Assembly (NCBI GenBank): GCA_036266155.1
Contig: DATANR010000346.1
Location: forward strand, 1 to 28,228
Reading direction: 5' to 3'
Length of the DNA stretch: 28,228 bases
From: SIAJ01 sp036266155
Lineage (GTDB): Bacteria; Planctomycetota; Planctomycetia; Gemmatales; Gemmataceae
Shown: in pieces, positions 1-6,881 of the stretch
Layout: every line of letters starts with the position of its first letter
Numbering within the stretch: the first letter of the stretch is position 1
Notes under the pieces: generated by a model
The model's input: the letters and a program-made list of their open reading frames with translations, nothing else
What the model was told of the DNA's origin: nothing
Database searches by the model: none
Translations under genes and position numbers: made by a program

Positions 1-2
1 TG

Positions 3-428
3 GCGACGGCGCTCGACAGCACTCTGGCGCCGCCGGGCAAGCACATCCTGAGCATGTTCATTCAGTACGCCCCTTATCATCTGAAGGATTCGACCTGGGA
101 CGTCGAACGCGACCGCTTCGCCGACCGCTGCTTCGACTTGATGAACGAATACGCACCCAAGTTCAAAGAGTCGGTCATTGATCGCCAGGTGCTCGCCCCG
201 CCGGACATGGAACGCGTTTATGGATTGACCGGCGGCAACATCATGCAGGGGGCGATGACGCCGTCGAACATGTTCTCGTTCCGCCCCGCGGCCGGCTATG
301 CGGACTACCGGACGCCAATTAAGGGACTTTATCTCTGCGGCGCGGCGGCGCATCCGGGCGGCGGCGTCATGGGGGCGTGTGGACTCAACGCGGCGCGCGA
401 GATCCTTCGCGATCGGATTCGGAGCTAA
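3..428 (+). CDS. FAD-dependent oxidoreductase, PYROXD2/phytoene-desaturase type (C-terminal part, 5' end outside window)
   Basis: The reading frame is already open at the window edge (in frame from base 3), so only the last ~141 residues are present. The visible segment opens with LDSTLAPPGKHILSMFIQYAPY and ends with the FAD-closing block GLYLCGAAAHPGGGVMGACG followed by NAAREIL. This layout is characteristic of the PYROXD2/CrtI-like amine-oxidase-fold flavoproteins, in which the final G-x-G-rich loop contacts the FAD. The substrate cannot be told from this fragment; in this family it ranges from carotenoids to unassigned compounds. The TAA stop overlaps the ATG of the next gene (TAATG), so the two are probably co-transcribed and translationally coupled. 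Family assignment is firm; substrate and gene name are not. Confidence 0.85.
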   Translation, partial: ATALDSTLAPPGKHILSMFIQYAPYHLKDSTWDVERDRFADRCFDLMNEYAPKFKESVIDRQVLAPPDMERVYGLTGGNIMQGAMTPSNMFSFRPAAGYADYRTPIKGLYLCGAAAHPGGGVMGACGLNAAREILRDRIRS

Positions 429-1504
429 TGCAAATGAACTCCGAAGACATCCTCCGCGCTCTCCGCGATGCCGTGCAAGTCGACGTGGGCAACCGCGGTC
501 TGGGACGCGATCCGAAGGACAACCTCTTCACCGCCTGCCCAAGCGACTTCGCGGCCGCGTGCCGCTCGATCGCGGAGCATCCCGCTCCACGTGTCGGCAT
601 CGTGACCGGATTCATGATCCCGAGCGTCGATCCGCCGACCGGTGAGACGGACGGACCGCTCGGCGCGCTCTTCCTGGCGCGAGCGCTCACGCGAGCTGGC
701 ATTCCATGCGTTTTGGCCAGCGATGCCGCCGGGTTTGATGCGCTGACCGAAGGCGTTCGGCTTCTGGAGCTAGAACGCGGAGCCCGAAGCGCCAGCGAGG
801 GTGAAACGACTTCCCTCGCTGGCGCTTCGGGCTCCGCGGCCGTGGTCAAACTTCCCGATGGGACGTCGGTTGAAGATGCCGACCAATATCGAGCCGTTTT
901 TGGTAAGCTCACAGGGTCATTAACACACCTGATCGCCGTCGAGCGCGTCGGCCCGAATCATCGTGTTAGCTCGCTCAAGGCGCTACCGACGACGACCCCG
1001 GAGGTTCTTGGTCAGTTCGTCAAGGCAGTACCGCGCCCACAGCGTGGCCGCTGCTTCACGATGCGCGGCCACGACCTGACGCCGCTCACGGCGCCGGCGC
1101 ACCATCTATTTGAAGGGCCGCGCGATTACGTCACCATCGGCATCGGCGACGGCGGCAACGAGATCGGCATGGGCAAGGTACCGTGGGACACGATCCGCAA
1201 GAACATCAAGAACGGCGAGCTGATCGCGTGCCGGGTGGCAACGGACCATCTCATCGTCGCCGGCATCAGCAACTGGGGGGCGTATGCACTTGCTGCGGGC
1301 GTCCTGCATCTGCGCGGCAAGTGGGATGCAAGCCTGGTCGACCTGGGCCGTGAGCGTGCCTTGTTGGAGCATCTCGTGGTAAGAGGCCCCCTGGTGGACG
1401 GCGTTACAGGGAAACGGAACGCCACTGTGGATGGGCTCGGATTCGAGGGTTACGCAAAGCCCTTGCAGGGTATCGCGCACATCTTGGCGAGCGGAGCACC
1501 GTAA
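428..1504 (+). CDS. DUF4392 / D-glutamate cyclase-like protein, interrupted in frame by a palindrome
   Basis: The protein (358 aa from ATG 428) carries the DUF4392 signature: an early GIVTGFMIPSVDPPTGETDG block (~residues 58-77), the central IGIGDGGNEIGMGKV (~residues 238-252) and VATDHLIVAGISNWGAYAL near the C terminus. Relatives include the C-terminal domain of mammalian D-glutamate cyclase, which converts D-glutamate to 5-oxo-D-proline; the reaction here is inferred. ATG 428 overlaps the upstream stop. ATG 434 is an alternative and has a better-spaced GGAG (421-424). Two oddities stand out. Codons 776-838 are a perfect inverted repeat that inserts 21 residues containing ARSASEGE and SLAGASGS between conserved blocks. 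The last codons and the stop lie in the arm of a second palindrome (1486-1557). Both conserved halves are intact, so the gene is probably functional. Confidence 0.85.
   Translation: MQMNSEDILRALRDAVQVDVGNRGLGRDPKDNLFTACPSDFAAACRSIAEHPAPRVGIVTGFMIPSVDPPTGETDGPLGALFLARALTRAGIPCVLASDAAGFDALTEGVRLLELERGARSASEGETTSLAGASGSAAVVKLPDGTSVEDADQYRAVFGKLTGSLTHLIAVERVGPNHRVSSLKALPTTTPEVLGQFVKAVPRPQRGRCFTMRGHDLTPLTAPAHHLFEGPRDYVTIGIGDGGNEIGMGKVPWDTIRKNIKNGELIACRVATDHLIVAGISNWGAYALAAGVLHLRGKWDASLVDLGRERALLEHLVVRGPLVDGVTGKRNATVDGLGFEGYAKPLQGIAHILASGAP
776..838. repeat. Perfect 26-bp inverted repeat inside the DUF4392 coding sequence
   Basis: Arm 776-801 is the exact reverse complement of 813-838, with an 11-base loop (802-812, tgaaacgactt). 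The unit is 63 bp long and begins on a codon boundary of the host gene, so it adds exactly 21 codons without shifting frame. The arms contain CGAAGCGCCAGCGAGGG and its complement. No flanking direct duplication is evident. The transcript would form a very stable hairpin in mid-message. This looks like an inserted palindromic repeat, comparable in principle to the in-frame palindromic elements described in Rickettsia; that comparison is an inference. Confidence 0.9.
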
Positions 1505-1557
1505 CGTACGGTGCCCGATAACGACATCATCGGGCACCTGACGGTGCTCCGCTCGCC
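1486..1557. repeat. Nested inverted repeat over the DUF4392 stop codon
   Basis: The outer arms are 1486-1502 and 1541-1557 (17 bp, perfect, core GGCGAGCGGAGCACCGT). An inner 10-bp perfect hairpin is formed by 1510-1519 and 1529-1538 (ggtgcccgat/atcgggcacc) with a 9-base loop. The left arm holds the last codons of the DUF4392 gene, and its TAA stop (1502-1504) begins at the last base of the arm. There is no T-run after the stem, so it is not a classic intrinsic terminator. It could still end transcription or protect the 3' end. It ends about 60 bp upstream of the MoxR start. Confidence 0.85.
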
Positions 1558-1615
1558 GTTGCCGTATTGTGCCGGTAACCTCACCTGAGCCCCTGTTTCC
1601 GATGAGACTTGTCGC

Positions 1616-2635
1616 ATGCCGCCTGCTCCCACCAATGTCGATGAAGCCGACCTCCGGTCCGCCGACCGGCTGACCGGCATTTACGACAAGATGACCAAGC
1701 AGCTCGGCCGCGTGATCGTCGGGCAGCAGGACGTGCTCAAGCAGGTGATGATCGCTCTCTTTTGCCAGGGGCACTGCATCCTCGAAGGCGTGCCGGGGCT
1801 GGCCAAGACGCTGATGATCGCCAACATCGCGCAGCTTTTGTCGCTAACGTTCAAGCGCATCCAGTTCACTCCCGACCTGATGCCGTCCGACATTACGGGC
1901 ACGGAAATCCTCGAAGAGGAAGAGGGCACCGGCAGACGACGGATGAAGTTCGTCAAGGGCCCGATCTTCGGCAACGTCATCCTCGGCGACGAGATCAATC
2001 GCACGCCGCCGAAGACGCAGGCGGCACTTCTCCAGGCGATGCAGGAGTACAAGGTCACCATCGCGGGTCAGGATTATCCTCTCGATCGGCCGTTCCTTGT
2101 GCTTGGCACGCAGAACCCGATCGAGCAGGAAGGCACCTACCCGCTGCCCGAGGCCCAACTCGACCGCTTTATGTTCAAGGTGACCGTCGACTATCCAAGC
2201 TATGAGGAAGAGATCCAGATTGCCGAGACGACGACGGCGGGGGACATGCCGAAGCTCGATGCGGTGCTCGACAAGGCGACGATCGTCGAAATGCAAAAGG
2301 TGGTGCGCAAGGTCCTCGTCGGCCGCACGGTGACGGCTTATGCAGTCAAGCTGGCGCGCGCCACACGGCCGGGCTCGGAGGAAGCGCCGGACTTTGTGAA
2401 GAAGTACCTCACCTGGGGCGCCGGGCCGCGCGCGTGCCAGGCGATGCTTCTCGGGGCCAAGGCCCACGCGATGCTCGACGGCCGCATCCACGTTTCGACG
2501 GAGGACATCCGGGCCGTTGCCAAGCCGGTCTTGCGGCATCGCCTGGCCACCAGCTTCCGGGCCGAGAGCGATGGCGTCAGCGCCGATCATGTCGTTGAGA
2601 AGCTGTTCGAGGTCATTCGCGAACCGGTGAAATAG
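1616..2635 (+). CDS. MoxR-family AAA+ ATPase
   Basis: A full-length MoxR-type AAA+ ATPase of 339 aa, the normal size for the family. Walker A is GVPGLAKT (residues ~58-65) and Walker B is VILGDEINRTPPKTQAALL (~121-139). The MoxR-typical FTPDLMPSDITG (~84-95), GTQNPIEQEGTYPLPEAQLD and C-terminal lid helices are all present. MoxR ATPases act as cytoplasmic chaperones that help assemble or activate partner complexes, usually with VWA-domain partners. Such genes are normally followed by DUF58 and VWA-domain genes; here the next gene is ada, so this copy is an orphan. There is no clear Shine-Dalgarno before ATG 1616. The gene is bounded by palindromes on both sides. Confidence 0.95.
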   Translation: MPPAPTNVDEADLRSADRLTGIYDKMTKQLGRVIVGQQDVLKQVMIALFCQGHCILEGVPGLAKTLMIANIAQLLSLTFKRIQFTPDLMPSDITGTEILEEEEGTGRRRMKFVKGPIFGNVILGDEINRTPPKTQAALLQAMQEYKVTIAGQDYPLDRPFLVLGTQNPIEQEGTYPLPEAQLDRFMFKVTVDYPSYEEEIQIAETTTAGDMPKLDAVLDKATIVEMQKVVRKVLVGRTVTAYAVKLARATRPGSEEAPDFVKKYLTWGAGPRACQAMLLGAKAHAMLDGRIHVSTEDIRAVAKPVLRHRLATSFRAESDGVSADHVVEKLFEVIREPVK

Positions 2636-2638
2636 ATT

Positions 2639-2751
2639 GCCGTTAGCCGCGACGCGTTGGCGGAGCGCGTCAGGCGCGTGTCTCTGAATGCTGAATCGGG
2701 GTCCTCGTGGCGGCGAGGTGACGCGCTCCGCTGCGCGTCGTGGCTACCGGC
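2639..2751. repeat. Imperfect long inverted repeat between moxR and ada
   Basis: Arms 2639-2672 and 2719-2751 pair over ~33 positions with about five differences. They share the blocks GACGCG and CGGAGCGCGTCA and their complements, separated by a ~46-base loop. The left arm starts 3 bases after the moxR stop. The two arms have drifted from each other, which suggests an older insertion than the perfect palindrome at 776-838. A terminator or mRNA-end role for moxR is possible. Confidence 0.75.
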
Positions 2752-2814
2752 AAACAACGTTGCTGTTCAAAAATCGGTGGAGCATCCACCGCACTTCTCA
2801 TTACATTTCTCAGC

Positions 2815-3858
2815 ATGAATGCCCTGCCGCCGATTGCCGTGATGAATCGCATTGTCGACCGGCGCGACAAAGACTTTGACGGCGTCTTTGTGGTGGCTGT
2901 CAAGACCACCGGTATCTTCTGCCGGCCCTCGTGCCCGGCACGGCCGCTGGCGAAGAACCGACTGTTCCTGCCGACTGCCGGCGACGCCCTTCGCGCCGGC
3001 TATCGGCCCTGCAAGCGCTGTCGACCGCTTCTGGCAGGCGGCGCGGTGCCGAGCTGGATGGCTCAGCTGCTCGATCTGGTTGAATCAAGTCCGTCGGCCC
3101 GCGTGTCGGACAAGGACCTACGGTCGCTCGGCATCGATTCGGTAGCAGCCCGGCGGCACTTTCTGCTGCACTTTGGGATGACGTTTCAGGCCTATTGCCG
3201 TGGCCGGCGCCTCGGCGAAGCATTCCGGCAACTCAAACGGGGAAAGAACTTGGACACCATCGCGCTGGATCACGGTTACGAATCGCTCAGCGGCTTCCGC
3301 GATGCCTTCGCGAAGACGTTTGGCAAGTCGCCGCGGCAGGCGCACGGCGCGTGTGCCGTCGTCTCCTGGATCGAGAGCCCGGTGAGCCCACTCCTGGTCG
3401 CCGCGACCGATGCCGGCCTGTGCGCCCTCGAATTCGTCGGCCGCACGGAATGCTCCGGGCAGATGGACGACTTGCGCAAGTCGCTCGACATGCCGGTCGT
3501 CCCCGGAACGCATCCGCATTTGGTGCAAGCGGAACGCGAACTCAACGAGTACTTTGCCGGCACGCGTCGCGACTTTACCGTACCGCTGGCTCCGGTGGGC
3601 ACGCCATTCCAGCGGGCCGTTTGGGACCAGCTCCGCGAGATCCCGTACGGCGAAACTTGGTCCTACCAGCAACTGGCCAGTTCGGTCAACAAGTCTCCGA
3701 GCGCCTGCCGGGCCGTCGGCCAGGCCAACGGCCGTAACCGCATCGTCATCTTGATTCCCTGCCATCGCGTCGTGAACAAAGACGGCAGTCTGGGCGGCTA
3801 CGGCGGCGGACTGTGGCGGAAGCGCTTTCTGCTGGAACTGGAACGCAAGCATCGATGA
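2815..3858 (+). CDS. ada: Ada: bifunctional methyl-phosphotriester/O6-methylguanine methyltransferase and transcriptional activator
   Basis: The three-part architecture of Ada is complete in 347 aa (E. coli Ada is 354). The N-terminal zinc domain has the four cysteines C36-x3-C40 (FCRPSCPAR) and C66-x2-C69 (PCKRCRP), matching the zinc site whose first Cys accepts methyl from phosphotriesters. An AraC-type helix-turn-helix follows (~residues 85-175, containing TIALDHGYESLSGFRDAF). The C-terminal suicide methyltransferase domain carries the active-site PCHRVV with acceptor C316. The protein repairs alkylated DNA and, when methylated, activates repair genes. ATG 2815 fits the family N terminus; extending to 2740 adds residues that come from the adjacent palindrome. 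The gene stands alone, without alkA or alkB nearby. Confidence 0.95.
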   Translation: MNALPPIAVMNRIVDRRDKDFDGVFVVAVKTTGIFCRPSCPARPLAKNRLFLPTAGDALRAGYRPCKRCRPLLAGGAVPSWMAQLLDLVESSPSARVSDKDLRSLGIDSVAARRHFLLHFGMTFQAYCRGRRLGEAFRQLKRGKNLDTIALDHGYESLSGFRDAFAKTFGKSPRQAHGACAVVSWIESPVSPLLVAATDAGLCALEFVGRTECSGQMDDLRKSLDMPVVPGTHPHLVQAERELNEYFAGTRRDFTVPLAPVGTPFQRAVWDQLREIPYGETWSYQQLASSVNKSPSACRAVGQANGRNRIVILIPCHRVVNKDGSLGGYGGGLWRKRFLLELERKHR

Positions 3859-3864
3859 TCGGGT

Positions 3865-3939
3865 GGCGCGAGTCGCCGGGTGAAGGCGTTTGGATGGCTG
3901 TGGTCGCCATTCGATCGTCGACGCCCGGCGACTCACGCC
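3865..3939. repeat. Inverted repeat just after ada
   Basis: Arms 3865-3880 and 3924-3939 match at 15 of 16 positions (core gagtcgccggg), enclosing a 43-base loop. The stem starts 6 bases after the ada stop codon. There is no T-run. The position fits a transcription end or RNA-stabilising structure. Its sequence is unrelated to the other palindromes in the window. Confidence 0.75.
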
Positions 3940-3951
3940 GCTCGAACAACC

Positions 3952-4055
3952 AATCCTAATCGCAATCTCAATCCTAATCCTCATCTTAATCTCCTGCTCC
4001 GCCTTTACCCGTGGACGGAGGGATAAAGATTAGGATTGAGATTGAGATTAGGATT
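3952..4055. repeat. Inverted repeat built of AATCCT/AATCTC hexamers, upstream of the M50 protease
   Basis: Arms 3952-3979 and 4028-4055 match at 27 of 28 positions. Each arm is itself a short tandem array of hexamer-like units (aatcct, aatcgc, aatctc). The 48-base loop contains a smaller gctccg/cggag stem. Together with the preceding inverted repeat it fills most of the 313-bp gap between ada and the protease gene, where no further gene is visible. Hexamer arrays facing each other suggest growth by slippage followed by arm-to-arm correction. Confidence 0.8.
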
Positions 4056-4171
4056 AAGAACGGGACTGCGGGTGAAGCCCCCCTTTCGTCAACCCCCCTT
4101 CCGCTGCTATCATTTCTGCATCCCGATTCCTCGGGAGATTCTTGCGGCACGGCGGTTCGGGGTCCGGTCCC

Positions 4172-5359
4172 ATGCGCGATCCGATGAGCTGGTCGATCCC
4201 TCTGTTCCGGGCCTTCGGGATCCAGGTCAAGCTGCACATCCTCTACATCGTCATCACTCTGTCGATGCTCATCCGCGTTTACACGCAGACGGGGAGCAAG
4301 GGGCACCTGGCCGAGTTCGCGTTAATCTGGGTGTTGATGCTGTTCGTGGTGGTGCTGTTGCACGAGTTCGGGCACTGCTTCGCGGCCCGGCGCGTCGACG
4401 GCGAGGCCGAAGAGATTTTGATGTGGCCGCTCGGCGGCCTGGCCTACTGTGCCGTCCCGCATACGCCGCGAGCCAACTTCATCACGACCGCCGGCGGGCC
4501 GTTCGTCAACGTCTTGATTTGCCTCGCATGCACCGCCGCCCTCGCGAGCGCCGGCTATTTGCCGCCGCTTAACATTTTTGAATCGCGCCAGCTTTATCAT
4601 CCGGAACTGCACAACTGGCAGACCGGCGAAGACGCCAAGCCGTTTTCGGACTCGCCGTACTTCATCACCGATGACGGACGCCGCGTCGCGTCGATGAATT
4701 ACGTCGAGGAACCGGATGGCAAATTCATCGTCCCCGACCCTGCCAAGCCCGGTGGCTTGGTGCATGCACGCCGAGTCGGCGACGTTTACCCGCTCTGGGT
4801 CCTGTGGACCGCACGGCTGTTCTGGGTGAGTTGGATGCTGTTCTTGTTCAACCTCATCCCGGCTTTTCCGCTCGACGGCGGCCGCTTTCTGCAGGAAATC
4901 CTCTGGGCGCGATCGGACGATTATCGCTCGGCCACGCAGATCGCGTGCTGGTGCGGCATCGTCACGTCCGTGGTCTTCATGGTCCTGGCGATCGGTTTCA
5001 ACGAGTCGCTCTATTTCGGGCTTGGTCTCTTCATGTTGGTTGCGAGTTTCTTGCAGCTTCGCACCCTGGAGGTCGAAGAGAGCGGCCAGTTTGGCTACGA
5101 CTTCTCGAAGGGCTATGGCGGCTTCGGCCCCGACGAGGATGCGCCGGCCCCGAAGCCGAAACGCGTCGGCCCCATCAAGCGCTGGATGCAGGCGCGCCGG
5201 TCGCGCAAGCTCAAGGAGGAAGTCGAACAACGCGCCGCCGACGAGGCCCGCCTCGACGAGCTGCTCGACAAGATCGGCCGCCTCGGCAAGGAATCGCTGA
5301 CCGCCGAGGAACGCCGATTCATGGACCGGGTGAGCGCCCGCTATCGCAATCGGCCCTGA
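4172..5359 (+). CDS. Site-2 protease family (M50) intramembrane metalloprotease
   Basis: A polytopic membrane protein of 395 aa. The zinc motif HEFGH is at ~64-68 within the hydrophobic VLMLFVVVLLHEFGHCFAAR segment, and the second motif FNLIPAFPLDGGR is at ~226-238. These are the two metal-binding sites of site-2 proteases, which cut substrates inside the membrane. A hydrophilic stretch of ~75 residues (~130-205) separates the catalytic halves and probably forms an extracytoplasmic loop. The C terminus (~310-395) is charged and helical, ending LTAEERRFMDRVSARYR, a tail type I associate with planctomycete membrane proteins. ATG 4172 (MRDPMSW) is preferred over the upstream TTG 4142. No sigma or anti-sigma gene is adjacent, so the substrate is unknown. 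Confidence 0.9.
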   Translation: MRDPMSWSIPLFRAFGIQVKLHILYIVITLSMLIRVYTQTGSKGHLAEFALIWVLMLFVVVLLHEFGHCFAARRVDGEAEEILMWPLGGLAYCAVPHTPRANFITTAGGPFVNVLICLACTAALASAGYLPPLNIFESRQLYHPELHNWQTGEDAKPFSDSPYFITDDGRRVASMNYVEEPDGKFIVPDPAKPGGLVHARRVGDVYPLWVLWTARLFWVSWMLFLFNLIPAFPLDGGRFLQEILWARSDDYRSATQIACWCGIVTSVVFMVLAIGFNESLYFGLGLFMLVASFLQLRTLEVEESGQFGYDFSKGYGGFGPDEDAPAPKPKRVGPIKRWMQARRSRKLKEEVEQRAADEARLDELLDKIGRLGKESLTAEERRFMDRVSARYRNRP

Positions 5360-5365
5360 TCGAAA

Positions 5366-5464
5366 GGGTATAGGGGATAGGGGATAGAGTATCAGGGGCT
5401 ACGTCGAACCCGGCCCAAGAAGCGGTGTCATTCCCATACCCTATACCCCATACCCTATACCCCC
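5366..5464. repeat. Inverted repeat of GGGTATAGGGGATAG-type units between protease gene and hisS
   Basis: The left arm, 5366-5392, is a tandem run of gggtatag/gggatag units. The right arm, 5436-5464, carries the complementary ataccctatacccc units twice. The arms pair imperfectly around a 43-base loop. The left arm begins 6 bases after the protease stop. The right arm ends 9 bases before the GTG start of hisS, at its Shine-Dalgarno (ggaaag), so the structure could influence hisS translation as well as end the upstream transcript. Confidence 0.75.
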
Positions 5465-5473
5465 GGAAAGCAA

Positions 5474-6802
5474 GTGGTTGAGCCTCGCGTTCTCAAAGGC
5501 TTTCGCGACTACCCGCCCGCACTCATGATTCCGCGCGAGCGGCTCATGGAGGCCGCCCGTCAGGTCTTTCGCTCTTACGGCTTCGCTCCGATCGATACGC
5601 CGGCCATTGAGTTGACGGAGGTCCTGCTCGCCAAGGTTGAAGAAGGCGCGGAGATCAACAAGCAGCTCTACCGCTTCAAGGACGCCGGCGATCGCGATGT
5701 GGCCCTGCGTTTCGACCTGACGGTGCCGCTCGCTCGCTTTGTCGCGCAACATCACCTCATGCTCGGCCTGCCGTTCAAGCGCTATCACCTCGGAACGGTA
5801 TGGCGCGGCGAAAGCCCGCAGGCCGGCCGCTTCCGCGAGTTCATGCAGTGCGACTTCGACACGATTGGCTCGCTGAGCAACGCGGCCGACGTGGAGATCG
5901 CGCTGGTTATAAACGACCTGCTCGTCGCGCTCGGCTTCGAACGCTTTGAGATTCACGTCAACAACCGCTTCGTGCTTAATGGGCTGCTTGCCCAACTCGG
6001 TCTCGCGGACAAGACGTCGTCGCTCCTCCGCTCGCTCGACAAGCTCGCCAAGATCGGCCGTGACAAGGTGATCGCGGAGATGGATAGGGAAGCGGGCGTC
6101 GGCGCCGAGCAGGCGGCGCAGGTCATCGCGCTCGCGGAGACGACCGGCAGCAACGTCGAGATTCTCGATCAGCTCGAGCGCCGCTTTGCCGACAATGCCG
6201 AAGCGACGAAGGGCGTGCAGCATCTGCGGGAGATGGTCGAAGTGTTTTACACCGTCGGCGTGCCCGAGGGGCGGCTCAAGGTCGACCTGTCGATATGCCG
6301 CGGGCTCGACTATTACACGGGTACCGTCTATGAGACGTTTCTGCTCGACAAGCCGGAGATCGGCAGCGTCTGCTCGGGCGGCCGCTACGACAACCTGGCA
6401 GGGTCGTTCACGAAACAGTCGCTGCCGGGCGTCGGTGCCTCACTGGGACTCGATCGCCTGATTGCCGCGATGGAGGCGCTCAATCTGCTGCCGAAAACGG
6501 CTACCGCGGCACCGGTGCTTATCCTGATGTTCGACGCCAAGCACTATGGCCACTACCAGCGCATGGCCAGGATGCTCCGGGCCGCGGGCATCGGGACCGA
6601 AGTTTATCCGGAAAAGAAGAAACTCCCCCAGCAATTCCAATACGCCGAGCGTCGCGGCTTTCGCCTGGCCCTGATCGCCGGCGGCAACGAGTTCGCGCAG
6701 GGCGTCTGGAAAATCAAGGACCTCGCGAAGAAGGAAGAACAAACCGTCAGCGAACAGGACATTGAGGCGACGATTCGAGGTCTGGTTGAAAAAGGCATTT
6801 AG
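5474..6802 (+). CDS. hisS: Histidyl-tRNA synthetase
   Basis: A class II aminoacyl-tRNA synthetase of 442 aa, charging tRNA-His with histidine. Motif 2 reads YHLGTVWRGESPQAGRFREF followed by MQCDFD (~104-127). The histidine-specific motif CRGLDYYTGTVYE is at ~275-287. The C-terminal ~95 residues form the anticodon-binding domain (from ~PVLILMFDAKHYGHY). The block RFDLTVPLARFVAQ and the QCDFD ending of motif 2 place it in the HisRS branch shared with eukaryotes, archaea and some bacteria, rather than the E. coli-like branch; this is a judgement by eye. The start is GTG 5474, with ggaaag 4 bases upstream. The stop is followed immediately by a palindrome. Confidence 0.95.
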   Translation: MVEPRVLKGFRDYPPALMIPRERLMEAARQVFRSYGFAPIDTPAIELTEVLLAKVEEGAEINKQLYRFKDAGDRDVALRFDLTVPLARFVAQHHLMLGLPFKRYHLGTVWRGESPQAGRFREFMQCDFDTIGSLSNAADVEIALVINDLLVALGFERFEIHVNNRFVLNGLLAQLGLADKTSSLLRSLDKLAKIGRDKVIAEMDREAGVGAEQAAQVIALAETTGSNVEILDQLERRFADNAEATKGVQHLREMVEVFYTVGVPEGRLKVDLSICRGLDYYTGTVYETFLLDKPEIGSVCSGGRYDNLAGSFTKQSLPGVGASLGLDRLIAAMEALNLLPKTATAAPVLILMFDAKHYGHYQRMARMLRAAGIGTEVYPEKKKLPQQFQYAERRGFRLALIAGGNEFAQGVWKIKDLAKKEEQTVSEQDIEATIRGLVEKGI

Positions 6803-6878
6803 CCACGGATTACACGGATGCGCACGGATAAAACAAAGATGAGATTTGTCTTTTGATTTATCCGTGCGCATCCGTGGT
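6803..6878. repeat. Inverted repeat (CCACGGAT-rich) between hisS stop and the HYExAFE start
   Basis: Arms 6813-6832 and 6858-6877 are perfectly complementary over 20 bp (cacggatgcgcacggataaa). The left side carries an extra partial copy (ccacggatta, 6803-6812). A small inner acaaa/tttgt stem closes the loop. The repeat begins at the base after the hisS stop and ends 3 bases before ATG 6882. Any transcript reading through would therefore have a strong hairpin where the ribosome binds. It can serve as a hisS terminator, as a brake on the next gene, or both. Confidence 0.85.
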
Positions 6879-6881
6879 CAA

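Noticed and set aside
2740..2814. Upstream extension of ada
   Set aside because: These codons partly come from the arm of the 2639-2751 palindrome and do not resemble the N terminus of Ada. ATG 2815 gives the standard length.
4322..5230. 302-codon minus-strand frame in the M50 protease gene
   Set aside because: It lies opposite a gene with two conserved metal motifs, and its composition is typical of antisense translation.
5366..5464. Possible CRISPR-like array of gggatag units
   Set aside because: The units are 7-8 bp and directly tandem, without spacers, and the other side is inverted. It is a palindrome of short tandem words, not a CRISPR array.
6803..6878. tRNA-His gene near hisS
   Set aside because: The hairpin has no cloverleaf pattern, no TTC-type T-loop and no GTG anticodon arm.
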